A DNA stretch of 64,000 nt, from assembly GCF_026914185.1 (NCBI RefSeq), contig NC_070571.1, positions 4,154,001 to 4,218,000 of the forward strand, read 5' to 3'. The number at the start of each line of letters is the position of its first letter. The stretch's first letter is position 1. The notes beneath the pieces are model-generated. The model saw only the letters and a list, made by a program, of their open reading frames with translations. It had not been told where the DNA came from and searched no databases. The stretch comes from Puccinia triticina. Taxonomy: Eukaryota; Basidiomycota; Pucciniomycetes; Pucciniales; Pucciniaceae. The translations under genes were made by a program, and so were the position numbers. Positions 1 to 10,198 of the stretch are shown here, piece by piece.

Positions 1-2
1 CA

Positions 3-1036
3 CGAGTAGAGCAATATTGCGCAAGCTGTGACCGCTGCCAGAGGGCCAATCGGGCGACCGGTAAGCGGTTCGGGCTTTTGCAAGCAATTGAGGAGCCTAA
101 AGGGCAGTGGGAAGTCATCAATATGGACTTCGTCACCGCGCTCCCCACGGCGGGCAAGGATAGCTATAACGCGGTCTTGGTTGTAGTGGATTGTTTCTCG
201 AAACGGGCGCATTTCTTGCCGTGTTACAAGGAGAATACCGCGTTGGACGTCGCCTTGATTTTTTGGAATTCCATTATTCATGATGTTGGTTGCCCAAAGG
301 TAATCATCACTGACCGTGACCCCAAGTTTACCTCTGAATTCTGGAAAAATTTGTTCCAACTTGTGGGGACGAAGTTTTCTCCACTGCGTATCACCCTCAA
401 ACAGATGGTTTGGCGGAGCATATGATTCAGACACTGGAGGATATGATTTGGCGGTACTGTGCCTTTGGCCTCCAGTTTAAGGACAGCGAAGGCTATACAC
501 ACGACTGGGTGTGTTTGTTACCTGCGCTGGAATATGCCTATAACTCCAGCATACATTCCAGCACAGGTAAAACACCGTTTGAACTGGAACGCAGATGGGT
601 TCTGCATATGCCTTGCGATATGTTACTCAGCAAAGGGGTGACTCTTCACCCATCCGCTGAGCGGTTCCAGCAGATGATGCTCCAGGCAGAGAAACATGCC
701 AGCAATTGCATAGCCAAGGCCGTTGCGTACAATAAAGAACAATGGGACAAGAGCCACCGCGATTATGATATTAAGGTTGGAGATTGCGTATTGGTTTCCA
801 GTGTTAATTTTCAGAATTTAGATGGCAACCGCAAACTGAAGGATGCATTTGTGGGGCCATTTTTTGTCAAGGCTCTTCACGGGCGAAATGCCGTAGAGGT
901 TATCCTGACAGAGGGTTTTGACCTTAAACACCCAGCTTTTCCAGTTGGCTTTCTGAAAAAAGTATGTGGTTGATGGGGACAGGAGTGATCCTCCACCTCC
1001 GGTCGTGCGGGATATGCTCCTGGAGGCTACTGACAG
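3..1036 (+). pseudogene. Ty3/gypsy integrase, frameshifted 3' part of pol
   Basis: The integrase region of a chromodomain Ty3/gypsy retrotransposon, entering from outside the window. Reading from base 3, the last two cysteines of the HHCC zinc site appear as C-x2-C, then the first catalytic Asp in MDFVTALP and the second in ITDRDPKF. The frame then breaks at about 385-390. The catalytic Glu region and the rest of the core continue in the next frame (410-973), so at least one base has been lost. The SH3-like C-terminal part (FVGPFFVKALHG) follows, and a second frame change at about 965 leads into a short Pro-rich linker that ends at 1036, where an LTR-like element is inserted. The reading continues at 2012 with a chromodomain. 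The integrase call is firm; the copy is dead because of two frameshifts and an insertion. Confidence 0.85.
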
Positions 1037-2011
1037 TGTGGTGCTCCATTCCAAACCATAAGTAGTATTTTATTGCTTTTCTTTACATATATTCATCATT
1101 ACATTTCCCATCTCCCCATAACCCTTCACAAATACCTCATTATTATTGCATATTCAGATTCTACGCCAGATTTTACCTATAGTCACTGATACATAGTACC
1201 CCCTTATTTTCAATGGTTCAGTAGTTATAGAGGATATAAGACTTACAGACAACCTACAGTCTTCATTAGTTACAATACTCATTTCATTAGTAACCTACTT
1301 GAATCAATACAGTACATTTCTTTTACATATTTATTCTCACATACTAAACCCTTTACATACATTTCTCATTATGTACTATACCTATTGTACACATTACATC
1401 ATTGGATCTGTGCTTACCTTTTTCAGTAGTGCTCATCATTACAAGTAGTTACTATGTTCTCATCACTCTTCCCCATTAGTACATTCTTTTATTCCCATAA
1501 CCAGCATTCCCCTTTCAGCATTGCTCATCATTACATGCTGTTACTATGTTCACATCACTCTTCCTCATTTGTACAACCTTCATTCTCATAGCCAGAATTC
1601 CTCCACTGTCTGTGCTCATCCCTCCTTACTATAAGAACTGTCTTCCCCCCCTCACTTGTACCTCATGCAGAGAACTATATGCAGAATTTATAGATAATTT
1701 TAGATACAGAAATTATAAGTGCCCATTCTCATCAACCCATTGCCATTGAACCTTGCCATTGAATTCCCCACTCTCATCACTCCTCCAACTCTCTTACCCT
1801 CAGTAGTCAGTAGTTAAAGCTCATAGTCCTAGCTCCTAAGATCAAGCAGAAATCAGCCACACCTTTTCTTCTTTTTCTTAGTGTTACTCTCATCCCCTCA
1901 GCATTAGTCAGGAAGGCAGCCTCATCAGCACCCTTGCATAGCTTACATTAGTACTAGTGTTGCTATCCATTTCCCTTCCAAGCTCTATTCTCCCCTTTGA
2001 GTAGTTCCACA
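1037..2011 (+). mobile_element. Solo-LTR-like element, copy a (TGTGG...CCACA)
   Basis: A 975-bp insertion that splits the Ty3 integrase from its chromodomain. It starts TGTGGTGCTCCAT and ends GAGTAGTTCCACA. Flanking tetranucleotides are ACAG and ACGG, which look like a 4-bp duplication with one CpG-to-CpA change. It is AT-rich with no convincing ORF. Inverted relatives occur at 63449-64000 and, more diverged, 11161-12209; direct relatives at 14020-14942 and 13751-17235. The TG...CA ends and the lack of coding sequence suit a solo LTR, but a non-autonomous DNA element is not excluded. Confidence 0.7.
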
Positions 2012-2328
2012 ACGGAAGTGTTGCGTTCCGCATTCTGGACGAAAAATTGACCAGAGCGCAGGGACAAGATTGCAGGCTATATTTGATGCGCTTTAAGGGC
2101 TTGTCAGCGGATCACAATAAGTGGTTGCCGCGGGAAGCTATCACCAACTGTGATGTGCAAAAATTTCGCGCCGCAAAGCGTCGCAATCCTGGCACGACTC
2201 CTATCAGAGCGGTGCTTTTTTGGGGGGGCGAGTGTCAGCAGTCTGCTAGTAAAGACAGCGCAGACAGCGACAAGTTACGGGCCACTGTGAGCAAGAGCGG
2301 CCCGCAACCAAGCAATTCATCCAAATAG
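2012..2328 (+). pseudogene. Ty3/gypsy chromodomain, C-terminal end of pol
   Basis: Continuation of the Ty3 polyprotein after the insertion at 1037-2011. Reading from 2012, FRILDEKL leads into a chromodomain-type stretch (YLMRFKGLSADHNKWLPREAI, about residues 18-38 of this piece), then a Ser/Lys-rich tail and a TAA stop at 2326-2328. In fungal chromoviruses this domain binds modified histones and steers integration to heterochromatin. It ends 12 bp before the 3' LTR, as expected. This exon is open, but the gene is disrupted upstream. Confidence 0.8.
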
Positions 2329-2340
2329 CGAGCACACTCA

Positions 2341-2906
2341 TGTAGCACCCTTGAGTGAGACAGCCAGAATCGGGTGTTGACTTCGAGTGAGTGAGGGAGC
2401 AACACCTGGGTATCTTTTAATAAGATTCCCAGGTGGATAGATCAAAGATTACCGATGTGCATCGGACCACAGGTTAGCCCAGCACGACTGGGGTATAAGT
2501 ACTAGGGATTGTTCCTACAGGAACAACCCCCAGATGAGTTACCACACCCGCTTTCATTGTTGCATTCGACTACGCACACCAAACACAACAATTGGGGTTT
2601 CTGATCCATCTCTTTCTCACTTCCATCCTTTCCGTTCTCAACCCGACTCCCAGTTCCACTAGGTAAGTCGGGCCTTTTCCCTTTTTTCTCTTTCCTGTCC
2701 TAGACAGGACCAAAATCTTCGAGTCCCTTGGAATTTGGTTGTATACGCTCAACCAGCCCCTCCAGACGGAGGCGCGGCTTTTCCTCCTTGTGCTGCGGCC
2801 AAGTCGAGCTCCGACTGATGTTGTGACAGCTGAGATCAGCTGAAACCTTAGATCATAACTAAGGTTTATATTCAGGGCGCGGCCACAATAGAGACCCGCC
2901 CTGACA
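2341..2906 (+). repeat. Ty3/gypsy 3' LTR
   Basis: A 566-bp LTR directly after the pol stop codon. It starts TGTAGCACCC and ends CGCCCTGACA, so TGT...ACA ends. A TATA-like GGTATAAGTACTA lies at about 2489-2501. The right flank is hAT transposase sequence, showing that the retroelement landed in that pseudogene. The 5' LTR is outside the window, so the target duplication cannot be checked. Confidence 0.7.
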
Positions 2907-3503
2907 GATGGAATCATTGGTGTTGTATCTATTTTTCCATTGAGACCATGAGAATGATGTTCATTATTATTTAATGATAAAACAACTTGCCTTTGGATCT
3001 GAATCTTGGCATCCTCATATTCTGATTCCTTGTCTGTTTCAATATTGGTTGCCCGTTTACCAGGTGCTTTATTTTGGAGATGCTTGAACGGCCGCAGGAT
3101 TGATTGGACAATCATATTAAGTATATGTGCAAAGAACCTGATCCAATGTGGTTCACCTTTGAAACAAGGCCATTTAAACTTTTTCATAGCGGCCACCATA
3201 GATGCATTGTTTGAGGCATTGTTGTCAACAATGCCACAGATCTGATTAAAAGCAATGAATTAGGTCATAAAAATGTATCACAAGAAGAAAAGGCATCAAA
3301 TTGGGCGTACTTTATCTTGAACTTCAAATTTTTCAACTACCAAGGACATTGTTTTGGCAAGATAGTCTCCAGTGTTACTGCAAGCGAGCTGAACAAAATC
3401 AAGTGGCATGGATTCAAGATTGAATTTTCCGTCATCCTTCTCCCCTAAGCGGTAAATGATTACCCCATGGATATCCTGACCATTGGGTGACTGCCATGCA
3501 TCG
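2907..3503 (-). pseudogene. hAT transposase fragment, 3' exons
   Basis: Minus-strand hAT-superfamily transposase remnant. Exon sequence 3503-3311 encodes GADAWQSPNG...IYRLGEKDDGKF...PLDFVQL, followed by a 69-bp GT-AG intron (3310-3242). The next exon (3241 downwards) carries DNNASNNASMVA and KWPCFKGEPHWIRFFAHILN, the block containing the conserved catalytic region and the RFFAH motif of hAT enzymes. The reading is lost at the Ty3 LTR junction near 2907. The 5' direction is interrupted at 3504-4676 by a hAT-like non-autonomous element and again at 4790-8570. Other pieces are at 4669-4789 and 8571-8640. The family call is from motif recognition. Confidence 0.75.
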
Positions 3504-3511
3504 GCCCCAAG

Positions 3512-4668
3512 TAGAGATGGCAAACGGGTACCCGCGCGGCGGTACCCGGCATTGGTTTTTGTGTGATTTTTAGGCGGGTACCGCCGCTTGATACCCGCCA
3601 ATACTGCTACCTCTTTTCCGCTGTGTGTGTCCCCGACCCCCTTCTGGACTTGTCTCCTGCAAGTCCTGTGTGATATCCCCGGCTGCAGCACCACCAGCTC
3701 GCCCATCAGCCCGCCAAGAGGGATTCCTCTCGGCGAGCAGGTATACACACACCAGCTCGCCGAGAGGGATTCCTCTTGGCGAGCACTGGTATACACACAC
3801 CAGCTCGCCGAGCCACCAGCCCGCCAAGAGGGATTCCTCTCGGCGAGCAGGTATACACACACCAGCTCGCCAAGAGTTCGGAGAGCTGGTGCACACACAC
3901 CAGCTCGCCGAGAGGTCGGAGAGCTGGTGTACACACAACAGCTTGCCGAGAGTTCGGAAAGCTGGTGTACACACACCATGACCGGCTCGCCGAGAGGGAT
4001 TCCTCTTGGCAAGCACCGGTATACATACACCAGCTCGCCGAGAGGGATTCCTCTTGGCGAGCACTGGTATACACACACCAGCTCGCCGAGAGGGATTCCT
4101 CTCGGCGAGCAGGTATACACCCACCAGCTCGCCAAGAGTTTGGCGAGCTGGTGTGTGTATACCAGTGCTCGCCGAGAGGAATCTCTCTCGGCGAGCAGGT
4201 ATAAATCCTCTCTCGGCGGCAGGTATACTGATACCAGCTCGCAGAAGCCCAAGAGGGATCCCTCTTGGAAAGCAGGCAAATATTGTGTTTTGTAGAATGC
4301 TTGGACAGATGGTCCTGTTGCTGTGCACAAATCATGGCATTCTGTAATTCCATTTTGTTTTGTTTTGCCTTGGATTGTGAAATAAAGATCATCATGATCA
4401 TTTTCACTTCAGTACAGGCGGGCTCCGTATGGCAGAATGATGGAGATTAAACTGGGGCTGTGCCAGACAACCCCATAACTACAGCACTCAACTTCACTCT
4501 TGAAGTCCAACCATTAAGCAAAACACAATATCTACAAAAAACAACTTCGCGGGTACCGCCGGTACCCGCCAGAAAGACCTGGGTGCCAAGTACGGGTACG
4601 GGTATCTGTTTTGGGCCAAAAAAGCAGGCAGTACCCGGACACGCGGCGGGTACCATTTGCCATCTCTA
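3512..4668. mobile_element. hAT-like non-autonomous element with internal minisatellite
   Basis: A 1157-bp insertion flanked by a perfect 8-bp duplication GCCCCAAG (3504-3511 and 4669-4676). Terminal inverted repeats begin TAGAGATGGCAAA on both ends, followed by GTACCCG-rich sequence. The 8-bp duplication and TAGAGATG end are typical of hAT. Most of the interior is a hairpin-rich minisatellite (3715-4245); short ACCCGC blocks lie beside each end. No transposase was found. It interrupts an older hAT transposase gene. Confidence 0.85.
3715..4245. repeat. Palindromic minisatellite, CTCGCCGAGAGG type
   Basis: About ten imperfect units of roughly 45-50 bp. Each is built on an inverted repeat in which CTCGCCGAGAGG is followed by its complement CCTCTCGGCGAG, separated by GTATACACACACCAG. 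Because the period is often compatible with an open frame, long Ser/Arg/Leu-rich ORFs appear on both strands; I do not regard them as genes. Confidence 0.85.
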
Positions 4669-4789
4669 GCCCCAAGGTACATGGCACCCACATGTTTCTG
4701 ACCAACAAAAAAAATTAAAGATTATTGGATAGTCAGTTTTGGAGCATCACTGAAAGGCAATAATCATTAAATGAGCTGTCTACCTTTAA
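4669..4789 (-). pseudogene. hAT transposase fragment, middle part
   Basis: Minus-strand continuation of the hAT pseudogene between two insertions. Removing the element at 3512-4668 restores the reading GAMYLGADAWQSPNG across the junction. Upstream is a likely intron acceptor (TTGGTCAG) and degenerate sequence with a stop in the hAT frame. The piece ends at the Harbinger-like insertion. Confidence 0.5.
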
Positions 4790-5295
4790 GGCCCCATTTG
4801 GCACCAATATAATTATGGGTGATATAATCGCTGATTAATTCAATAAAAAATAGAAAATCCAAGTTTATTAAAGCCTCTGAATCACAAAACAAAACCTCAA
4901 GGGTTTCCCCTAGAAATCTCCAAAAATCACAAAAAAAAATCAAGGGTTTCCCCTCTACAACTTCTGCAAAAAAAATGAAGGGTTTTCCCTCTACAAATGT
5001 CTAAATCAACAAAAAAACACAATTTAACAACAACCTGCAACCAGCCACCTAACATCAGCAAGCTGCTGATGCACCATGGCCCACTGTCCATCCCTGTCTA
5101 GCAGGGTTAAAAAACAGTGAGAGGATGACCCCCAGCGTGCCACATTTAAGGCATTATGCAAAGGGGGGCCAACGAGTTGAACCCCTCAAACTGTGCAAGT
5201 GCAACAGTGGAGGGGGTGAGGAAAAACTGCACGCTGGAAGTACAGCGGCAGAGGACGCCCTGGGGCTAAAGCAAACACAATCTTGTGGTTTATAT

Positions 5296-5762
5296 CAACG
5301 GTGGGCCGCTACGCTACACTACGCTACAGGGCCACTTAGCGTTAGCGTAGCGGCAAAAAGCGCCCGCCCATTTTGAGTAGCGTTAGCGCGCTGTTAGCGC
5401 CGCTACGCTGCGCTACGTTTCAGCGGCGCTAACAGGGCGCCAATTGTTTGTTAGTGTTAGCGCGCCGCTACAGTCACTACGCTGCGCTACAGCGCTTTTA
5501 GCGGAAAAAAAGGCCTTTTTTTCAGCTAAAAGCACTGTGGTGCACCGTAGCCCGTGCTCTTTTGCGCCCTGCGTGTGTAGTGTTAGCGCAATTGCGCGCA
5601 TCTGCGCTAACGCTACGCTAACAGCTAAATTAGCTGCGCACCCTTTGTGTGTAGCGTTAGTGCAGAGAAGGCGCAATCCGCTAACCCTACGCTAAAATTT
5701 AGCGGAATTCCGCTACACTACGCCACACTAACGCTACGGTTAGCGTAGCTGGCCCACCATTG
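5296..5762. mobile_element. TIR element made of TAGCG/GTTAGCG motifs
   Basis: A 467-bp insertion with ends CAACGGTGGGCC and GGCCCACCATTG and a 7-bp duplication TTTATAT (5289-5295, 5763-5769). Almost the whole interior consists of short overlapping motifs such as CGCTACGCTA and TTAGCGTTAGCG in both orientations, so the element can fold on itself along its full length. The same termini are shared with elements at 15391-15820 and 16551-17118, whose interiors use GTAACG instead. Confidence 0.75.
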
Positions 5763-6059
5763 TTTATATACCCATTGGACTCATCCACCCAGCCCTGACC
5801 TTCTCTTTCCCAACTCCACCCTGCTACAGCCTGGTAGCAACAGAGCCCCACTCACACTGCTACTGGACAAAGTCTCCTTGACTACTCGACTGTACGCCCT
5901 GGCCTGCCTTGGAAACAAAACCACCGCCACATCACTCCCCCACACCCTTTCAAGAGGGATTGAACAGCTATCGGACTATAAAGGGAGCACTTTTTTTCAC
6001 TTTGCTGGTGGTCAAGAGCCCGACTGATCATATTTCTCTCTAACTCAGTTTATGTTTTG

Positions 6060-6900
6060 TTGATCACTCGAGTTCATCTCCAAGACCAAGGAGTTCCTCG
6101 CCGTTTTGATGTCTCTCAATGCCTATTTCGATGTCATGAAGGTCTCCAACTCTTGTAAAGCCAACGCTGGTAATTTAAAGACGCGTGGCCGCTGCTACCT
6201 TCAGCGTCATGTTCCCCTCATCATTTCCAACAAGGACAAGGGTATCGTATGTGCTTCCAAAACATCCTTGGTGTAAAAAGGAAGAGGGTATTGTCCGTGC
6301 TTTTGAAACATCCCCAGTGTCAAACTTGTCTCGGTTCACCAATTGAACCTTCCTCATCCTTGCCCCTCAAGGTCATGCCCACTGATTCTGTATCTGGAAC
6401 CAAAGCTCTTCTACCAGTATGAAATCCAATTGGTCCTCATACCCGCCGGACCTCCTCGAGTCACACAAACATCGGTAGAAGAAGAACACATTAAAGAACC
6501 AAGCCCGCCTCTCCCCGCGCCGGGTGACTAGCATGTTGTTGTCGAGCACGAGCAACAGCTTGGTGCTGCTGGCAAACAAGGCGCATCCAAAGACGAGTGG
6601 CCAGTCTCATCACACAAGCATCTCCCTCATGAATGCCAACCGCCTCCTGCTCCAACTCTTCCCCTCAAACAAGCACACCCCGTCAAGTCTCTCCCGGTAC
6701 GCCCTTCTGCCCCCTCCTCTCCGACCACTGACACACCACGTCACCACACCGCTCTTCGCCGCCAGCCTCGGCCTTGGCCCCGGCCCTCTGCTCTCAAGCT
6801 CCCCAACGCCTCCGCCGCGAACCAGAACTTCCAGAATTCCGATCCCCTCCCCAACGTTGAGGGCACAATGATTACCCAGGAAACTTCCAAACTTATAGCT
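6060..6900 (+). pseudogene. Decayed coding-like region in Harbinger-like element
   Basis: Codon-like, relatively GC-rich sequence in several frames, including EFISKTKEFLAVLMSLN near 6068 and a Pro/His/Ser-rich stretch at 6530-6890. Stops and frame changes separate the parts. I do not recognise a transposase or any other family. It could be the remains of the element's own gene or captured host sequence. Confidence 0.3.
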
Positions 6901-8255
6901 TGGCCCAGATCAGAACCATGATCAAGCTGCTTGACATCATAGTTAAACACAAATTCCGTCCTCCTCTCTTAACTCCTCTCTATTGCTGTTTTCAATTGTT
7001 TGGGGTTTTCTTTTAGTTTTTTGGTGTAAAAAGTCAATTAAACCTCCCCGCTGCTCCCTTCAGTAGTAATTTTGTCTACATCAGCTAGGAAAGATGTTGT
7101 AGGTTTCCACAATGGTGGCTTATAAAAAAACATAAAAAAAAAAAAAACAAGAACAAATGTGCATTTACAACATTGTATTCATGTCTTGATAATCAGGTTT
7201 CATGACAATGTTTTTCAAGCAAAAGAATAGTTAATTAGCTACCTGCACAGTGTGGTGATAATTATTGTCAAACTTTTTGTTCTGATCTTGAGATGGTCAA
7301 GCAAAATGTTGGCATTGAGTATAGGCATGTTGATTAAGGTACTGTATTGAATGATTGCTGTCAATTGGGAGCAGGTTGATGAGAGTGGATTGATTGCTAT
7401 CATGAACAAGCAGGTTGATCAGGGCAGGTGTTGATTAATACCATGTGATGGTTAATATGAGTGAAACTTGATAGAAACAGCCCTAAGAGTGGCCAGGAAG
7501 ATGGGTGCAAATTAACATTTTATGGAAACAGTGGTTCTGAAATCAATCATCAGGCATGGGCTATTTGGGCTGTTCATTTGTTGCACAAGAGTAGGGTTGT
7601 GAAAAAGACTAGGGGTTTCCTGTCAGGTATGTGGTTTGATGTGGGAAGTTGAAGTGTTGATATGATTAATGTTGATGTATTGCTGTGATTATCAGAATAG
7701 TGTAAATTGGCAATCACCACTTTTGCAAGTTGAAGCATCTGATTCTGATGGTTCTTTTTGAAACCATCATGGGCAAATAAATTGTTTCCAATTGGTAAAA
7801 TGGCCCATAGTGTCTTTACCATAAATCATGGTCTGCAGCACCTTTTTTTGGGTGGATCATGAATTTATGATTTAACCATTTGAAATCATGTTGCTGCTTT
7901 GGATATCTCACAACTGCCAGGGTTATACATTTTCAAAACTCAGCAGGACATTTATTATATCCAAATGGACAAATGTCACATATTTTTGAACTTGGCAATT
8001 ATTTGTGAACACATCATGTCCAAGTGTGGTGATGCCATTTGTTATGGGAGAATATCTGATTGAAAATTAGAAAAAAGGTACATATGTATTCTTACGACTT
8101 GGCAAGAAATTATGAAAACATGATGTCCAAGTTTGGTAATCCTATTTTTATGGCAAAATAACTGATTTACAATATAACAAAATGCAATGCCAGGGCCCAT
8201 GCCTATAATTGTGTTTTTTTCACTGCAGCGGCGCTGCAGCCGCCTTGGCCTCTAG

Positions 8256-8502
8256 TTCAACATAAAGCCTCCAAATGTTTTTTGTAGGCAACCTACAGTT
8301 CTGGTCTCTTCAATTTTGAAATCTGATTCAACTGATTCAGCCATCTTCAGCACCATAATACCATTATATCACTTTTAACCAATATGAAGTGATATAATGG
8401 TATTATGGTGCTGAAGATGGCTGGATAAGTTGATTCTGGGTTCACAGTTGAAGAGAACAGCACTGTAGATTGCCTAGAAAAATTTGGAGGCTTTATGTTG
8501 AA
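8256..8502. repeat. Foldback hairpin, arms about 115 bp
   Basis: An inverted repeat whose inner arms (8339-8374 and 8387-8422) match perfectly over 36 bp around a 12-base loop. The outer arms match imperfectly as far as TTCAACATAAAGCC and its complement. It lies close to the right end of the Harbinger-like element. It may be a small foldback transposon or a source of hairpin RNA. Confidence 0.8.
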
Positions 8503-8570
8503 TTTTGTATTTTTTATTGAATTAGCCTGTGATTATATCACCTATATTTATATCAGTGCCAAACGGGGCG

Positions 8571-8640
8571 TAAATCATCCCGGTAACTGTCTTGAACGGC
8601 AGTATAGAGCATATGAATTGATCTCAAAACTACCTTTGCC
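8571..8640 (-). pseudogene. hAT transposase fragment, 5' exon piece
   Basis: Minus-strand sequence reads HMLYTAVQDSYRDDLK, which resembles the region preceding the catalytic part of fungal hAT transposases. It is followed by a plausible donor (AAG|GTAGAC) that lies across the Harbinger-like insertion. Upstream the sequence dissolves into satellite. Confidence 0.4.
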
Positions 8641-8664
8641 GACGGCATGTGCTTAACAACCTGC

Positions 8665-9190
8665 AAGATTACCAGATGTAAACCACAAGTTTGCAAGATG
8701 TAAACCACAAGTTTACAAGATTTAAACCACAAGTTGACAAGATGTAAACCACAAGTTTACAGCTTGTAAGCCACAAGTTTACAAGTTGTAAACCACAAGT
8801 TTGCAAGTTGTACACCACAGGCTCACAAGTTGTAAACCACAAGTTTACAAGTTGTAAACCACAGGTTTACAAGATCTAAACCAGTTTGAAAGATGTAAAC
8901 CACAATTTTACATGATGCAAACAACAATTTTACCAGATGTAAACCACAATTTTACAAGAGTAAACCACAATTTTACAAGATGTAAACCACAGGTTTACAA
9001 GATCTAAACCACAAGTTGACAAGATGTAAACCACAAGTTTCCAGCATGTGAACTACAGGTTACAAGACCACAAGATTACCAGATGTAAACCACAAGTTTG
9101 CAAGATGTAAACCACAAGTTTACAAGTTGTAATCCACAATGTACAAGTTGCAAAACACAAGTTTACAATCAGGAAACCACAAGTTTACAG
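8665..9190. repeat. 22-bp palindromic satellite, array 1
   Basis: Degenerate tandem array whose unit is a GTTTACAAGATGTAAAC dyad plus a CACAG/CACAA linker. Units here are diverged (GTTGACAAG, GTTTGCAAG, ATTTTACAAG variants). It lies between the hAT remnant and unremarkable AT-rich DNA. Confidence 0.85.
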
Positions 9191-9663
9191 CATGTGTGAC
9201 AGCTCTGTTTATGAAGCTTAGGGCAAAAAACCCGTCAAAATAAGGGTTTTGGGCCCTAGCACTATAACTGTGCTGATGTAAACACTGGTAATATAAATTA
9301 CCAAGCTTTTTAAGTGGCAAATATGGCCACTACAAGGGTTTAAACACTCTGTAACAGAGGAAGGATTAATTATGTAATTATTAATTACAGGGAATTAATT
9401 TGGTGTAAAAGTAGGTGGTAAGCGCTTAAACTGATTGGCTGCTTGACAGAGGCGGAGGTCTTACGGCAACTACTTATAAGGATAAAGCTTTAATTATGCT
9501 AATAAGGGATTTTTGATATTTTAAAGGGTTTAATCCAGTGGATTTTACGTGCTGGGGATGGTTTATAAGGAAAAGGGGCTACTGTAGTAGCAGGGGAGAA
9601 TATTCACGGCAAACTCACGGTTGATGGGCGGTGAATGGTCTGGGGGATCTTTTCCTGAGGGCC
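9191..9663. other. No feature recognised
   Basis: AT-rich sequence without a supportable gene or repeat, ending at the TRIM target site AAATA (9664-9668). Confidence 0.5.
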
Positions 9664-9691
9664 AAATATGTAGAGACTGTAAAATAAAGAT

Positions 9692-9776
9692 GTGTCTGGT
9701 GAGAGTCGAACTCACGACCTCAGCTATGCTGAGACACATACTAGAGTGCTGCCTTTACCAACTAGGCTACAGACAC
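9692..9776 (-). tRNA. Class II tRNA-like gene in the 3' LTR of the TRIM
   Basis: The 85-nt minus-strand sequence folds as a long-variable-arm (Ser/Leu-type) tRNA. It has a perfect 7-bp acceptor stem (GTGTCTG/CAGACAC), a D arm, a CTCAGC-ATA-GCTGAG variable hairpin and a perfect 5-bp T stem. Box A (TAGCCTAGTTGG) and box B (GTTCGACTC) match the Pol III consensus, and TTTT lies just downstream. The anticodon arm appears one base short; the best reading gives anticodon CTA, which would read amber codons, so it may be a tRNA pseudogene. Confidence 0.7.
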
Positions 9777-10113
9777 TTGTGGCTGCCAGCTGGGTGGTTG
9801 GTTGGTAGTGCTCATGGGTCGATCCAACAGCCCTCCATACTGTGGTGATACATCATGGTAGCAGACTAACAGACAACTCAACACCCCCCCTTGCTACATG
9901 ATGGGAAGTGGGGATTGACCCCAAGAGAGAGTGGGAATGAGACCCAGGAAAGATGATCAGCGTAGGGATTGAACCTGTGATCTAGATGTAGGCTTATAGG
10001 GGATTGCGTGGTCTTACAAGTAAGCATTCACAAATTCATCAAGTCTCTATTGTAAGCGAGTAGCGCTCAGGTAGCTCTGGGCTCATAACCTGTAGAGACT
10101 GTAAAATGAAGAT

Positions 10114-10198
10114 GTGTCTGGTGAGAGTCGAACTCACGACCTCAGCTATGCTGAGACACATACTAGAGTGCTGCCTTTACCAACTAGGCTACAGACGC
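10114..10198 (-). tRNA. Class II tRNA-like gene in the 5' LTR of the TRIM
   Basis: Same 85-nt structure as the copy at 9692-9776, with one change in the acceptor stem (position 2 becomes C opposite A). Boxes A and B are unchanged. In this LTR the transcript would start inside the LTR and stop at the TTTT run before the primer-binding site. Confidence 0.68.

Larger units (their letters stand above)
4790..8570. mobile_element. PIF/Harbinger-like element, TAA target duplication
   Basis: A 3781-bp unit with roughly 60-bp imperfect terminal inverted repeats: GGCCCCATTTGGCAC at the left, and the complement of CGCCCCGTTTGGCAC at the right. Both lead into GTGATATAATC. It is flanked by TAA on both sides (4787-4789, 8571-8573). 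This terminus and the 3-bp TWA duplication are typical of PIF/Harbinger (Tourist-like) elements. Inside are a tandem AAGGGTTTTCCC-type repeat (about 4893-5003), a nested TIR element (5296-5762), a decayed coding-like stretch (about 6060-6900) and a foldback hairpin (8256-8502). No intact transposase was seen. It sits in the hAT pseudogene. Confidence 0.75.

Noticed and set aside
3296..4407. Several overlapping ORFs of 113-344 codons on both strands, rich in Ser, Arg and Leu
   Set aside because: They are produced by the hairpin minisatellite, whose period keeps frames open. Only the 3311-3503 part (hAT exon) is real coding sequence.
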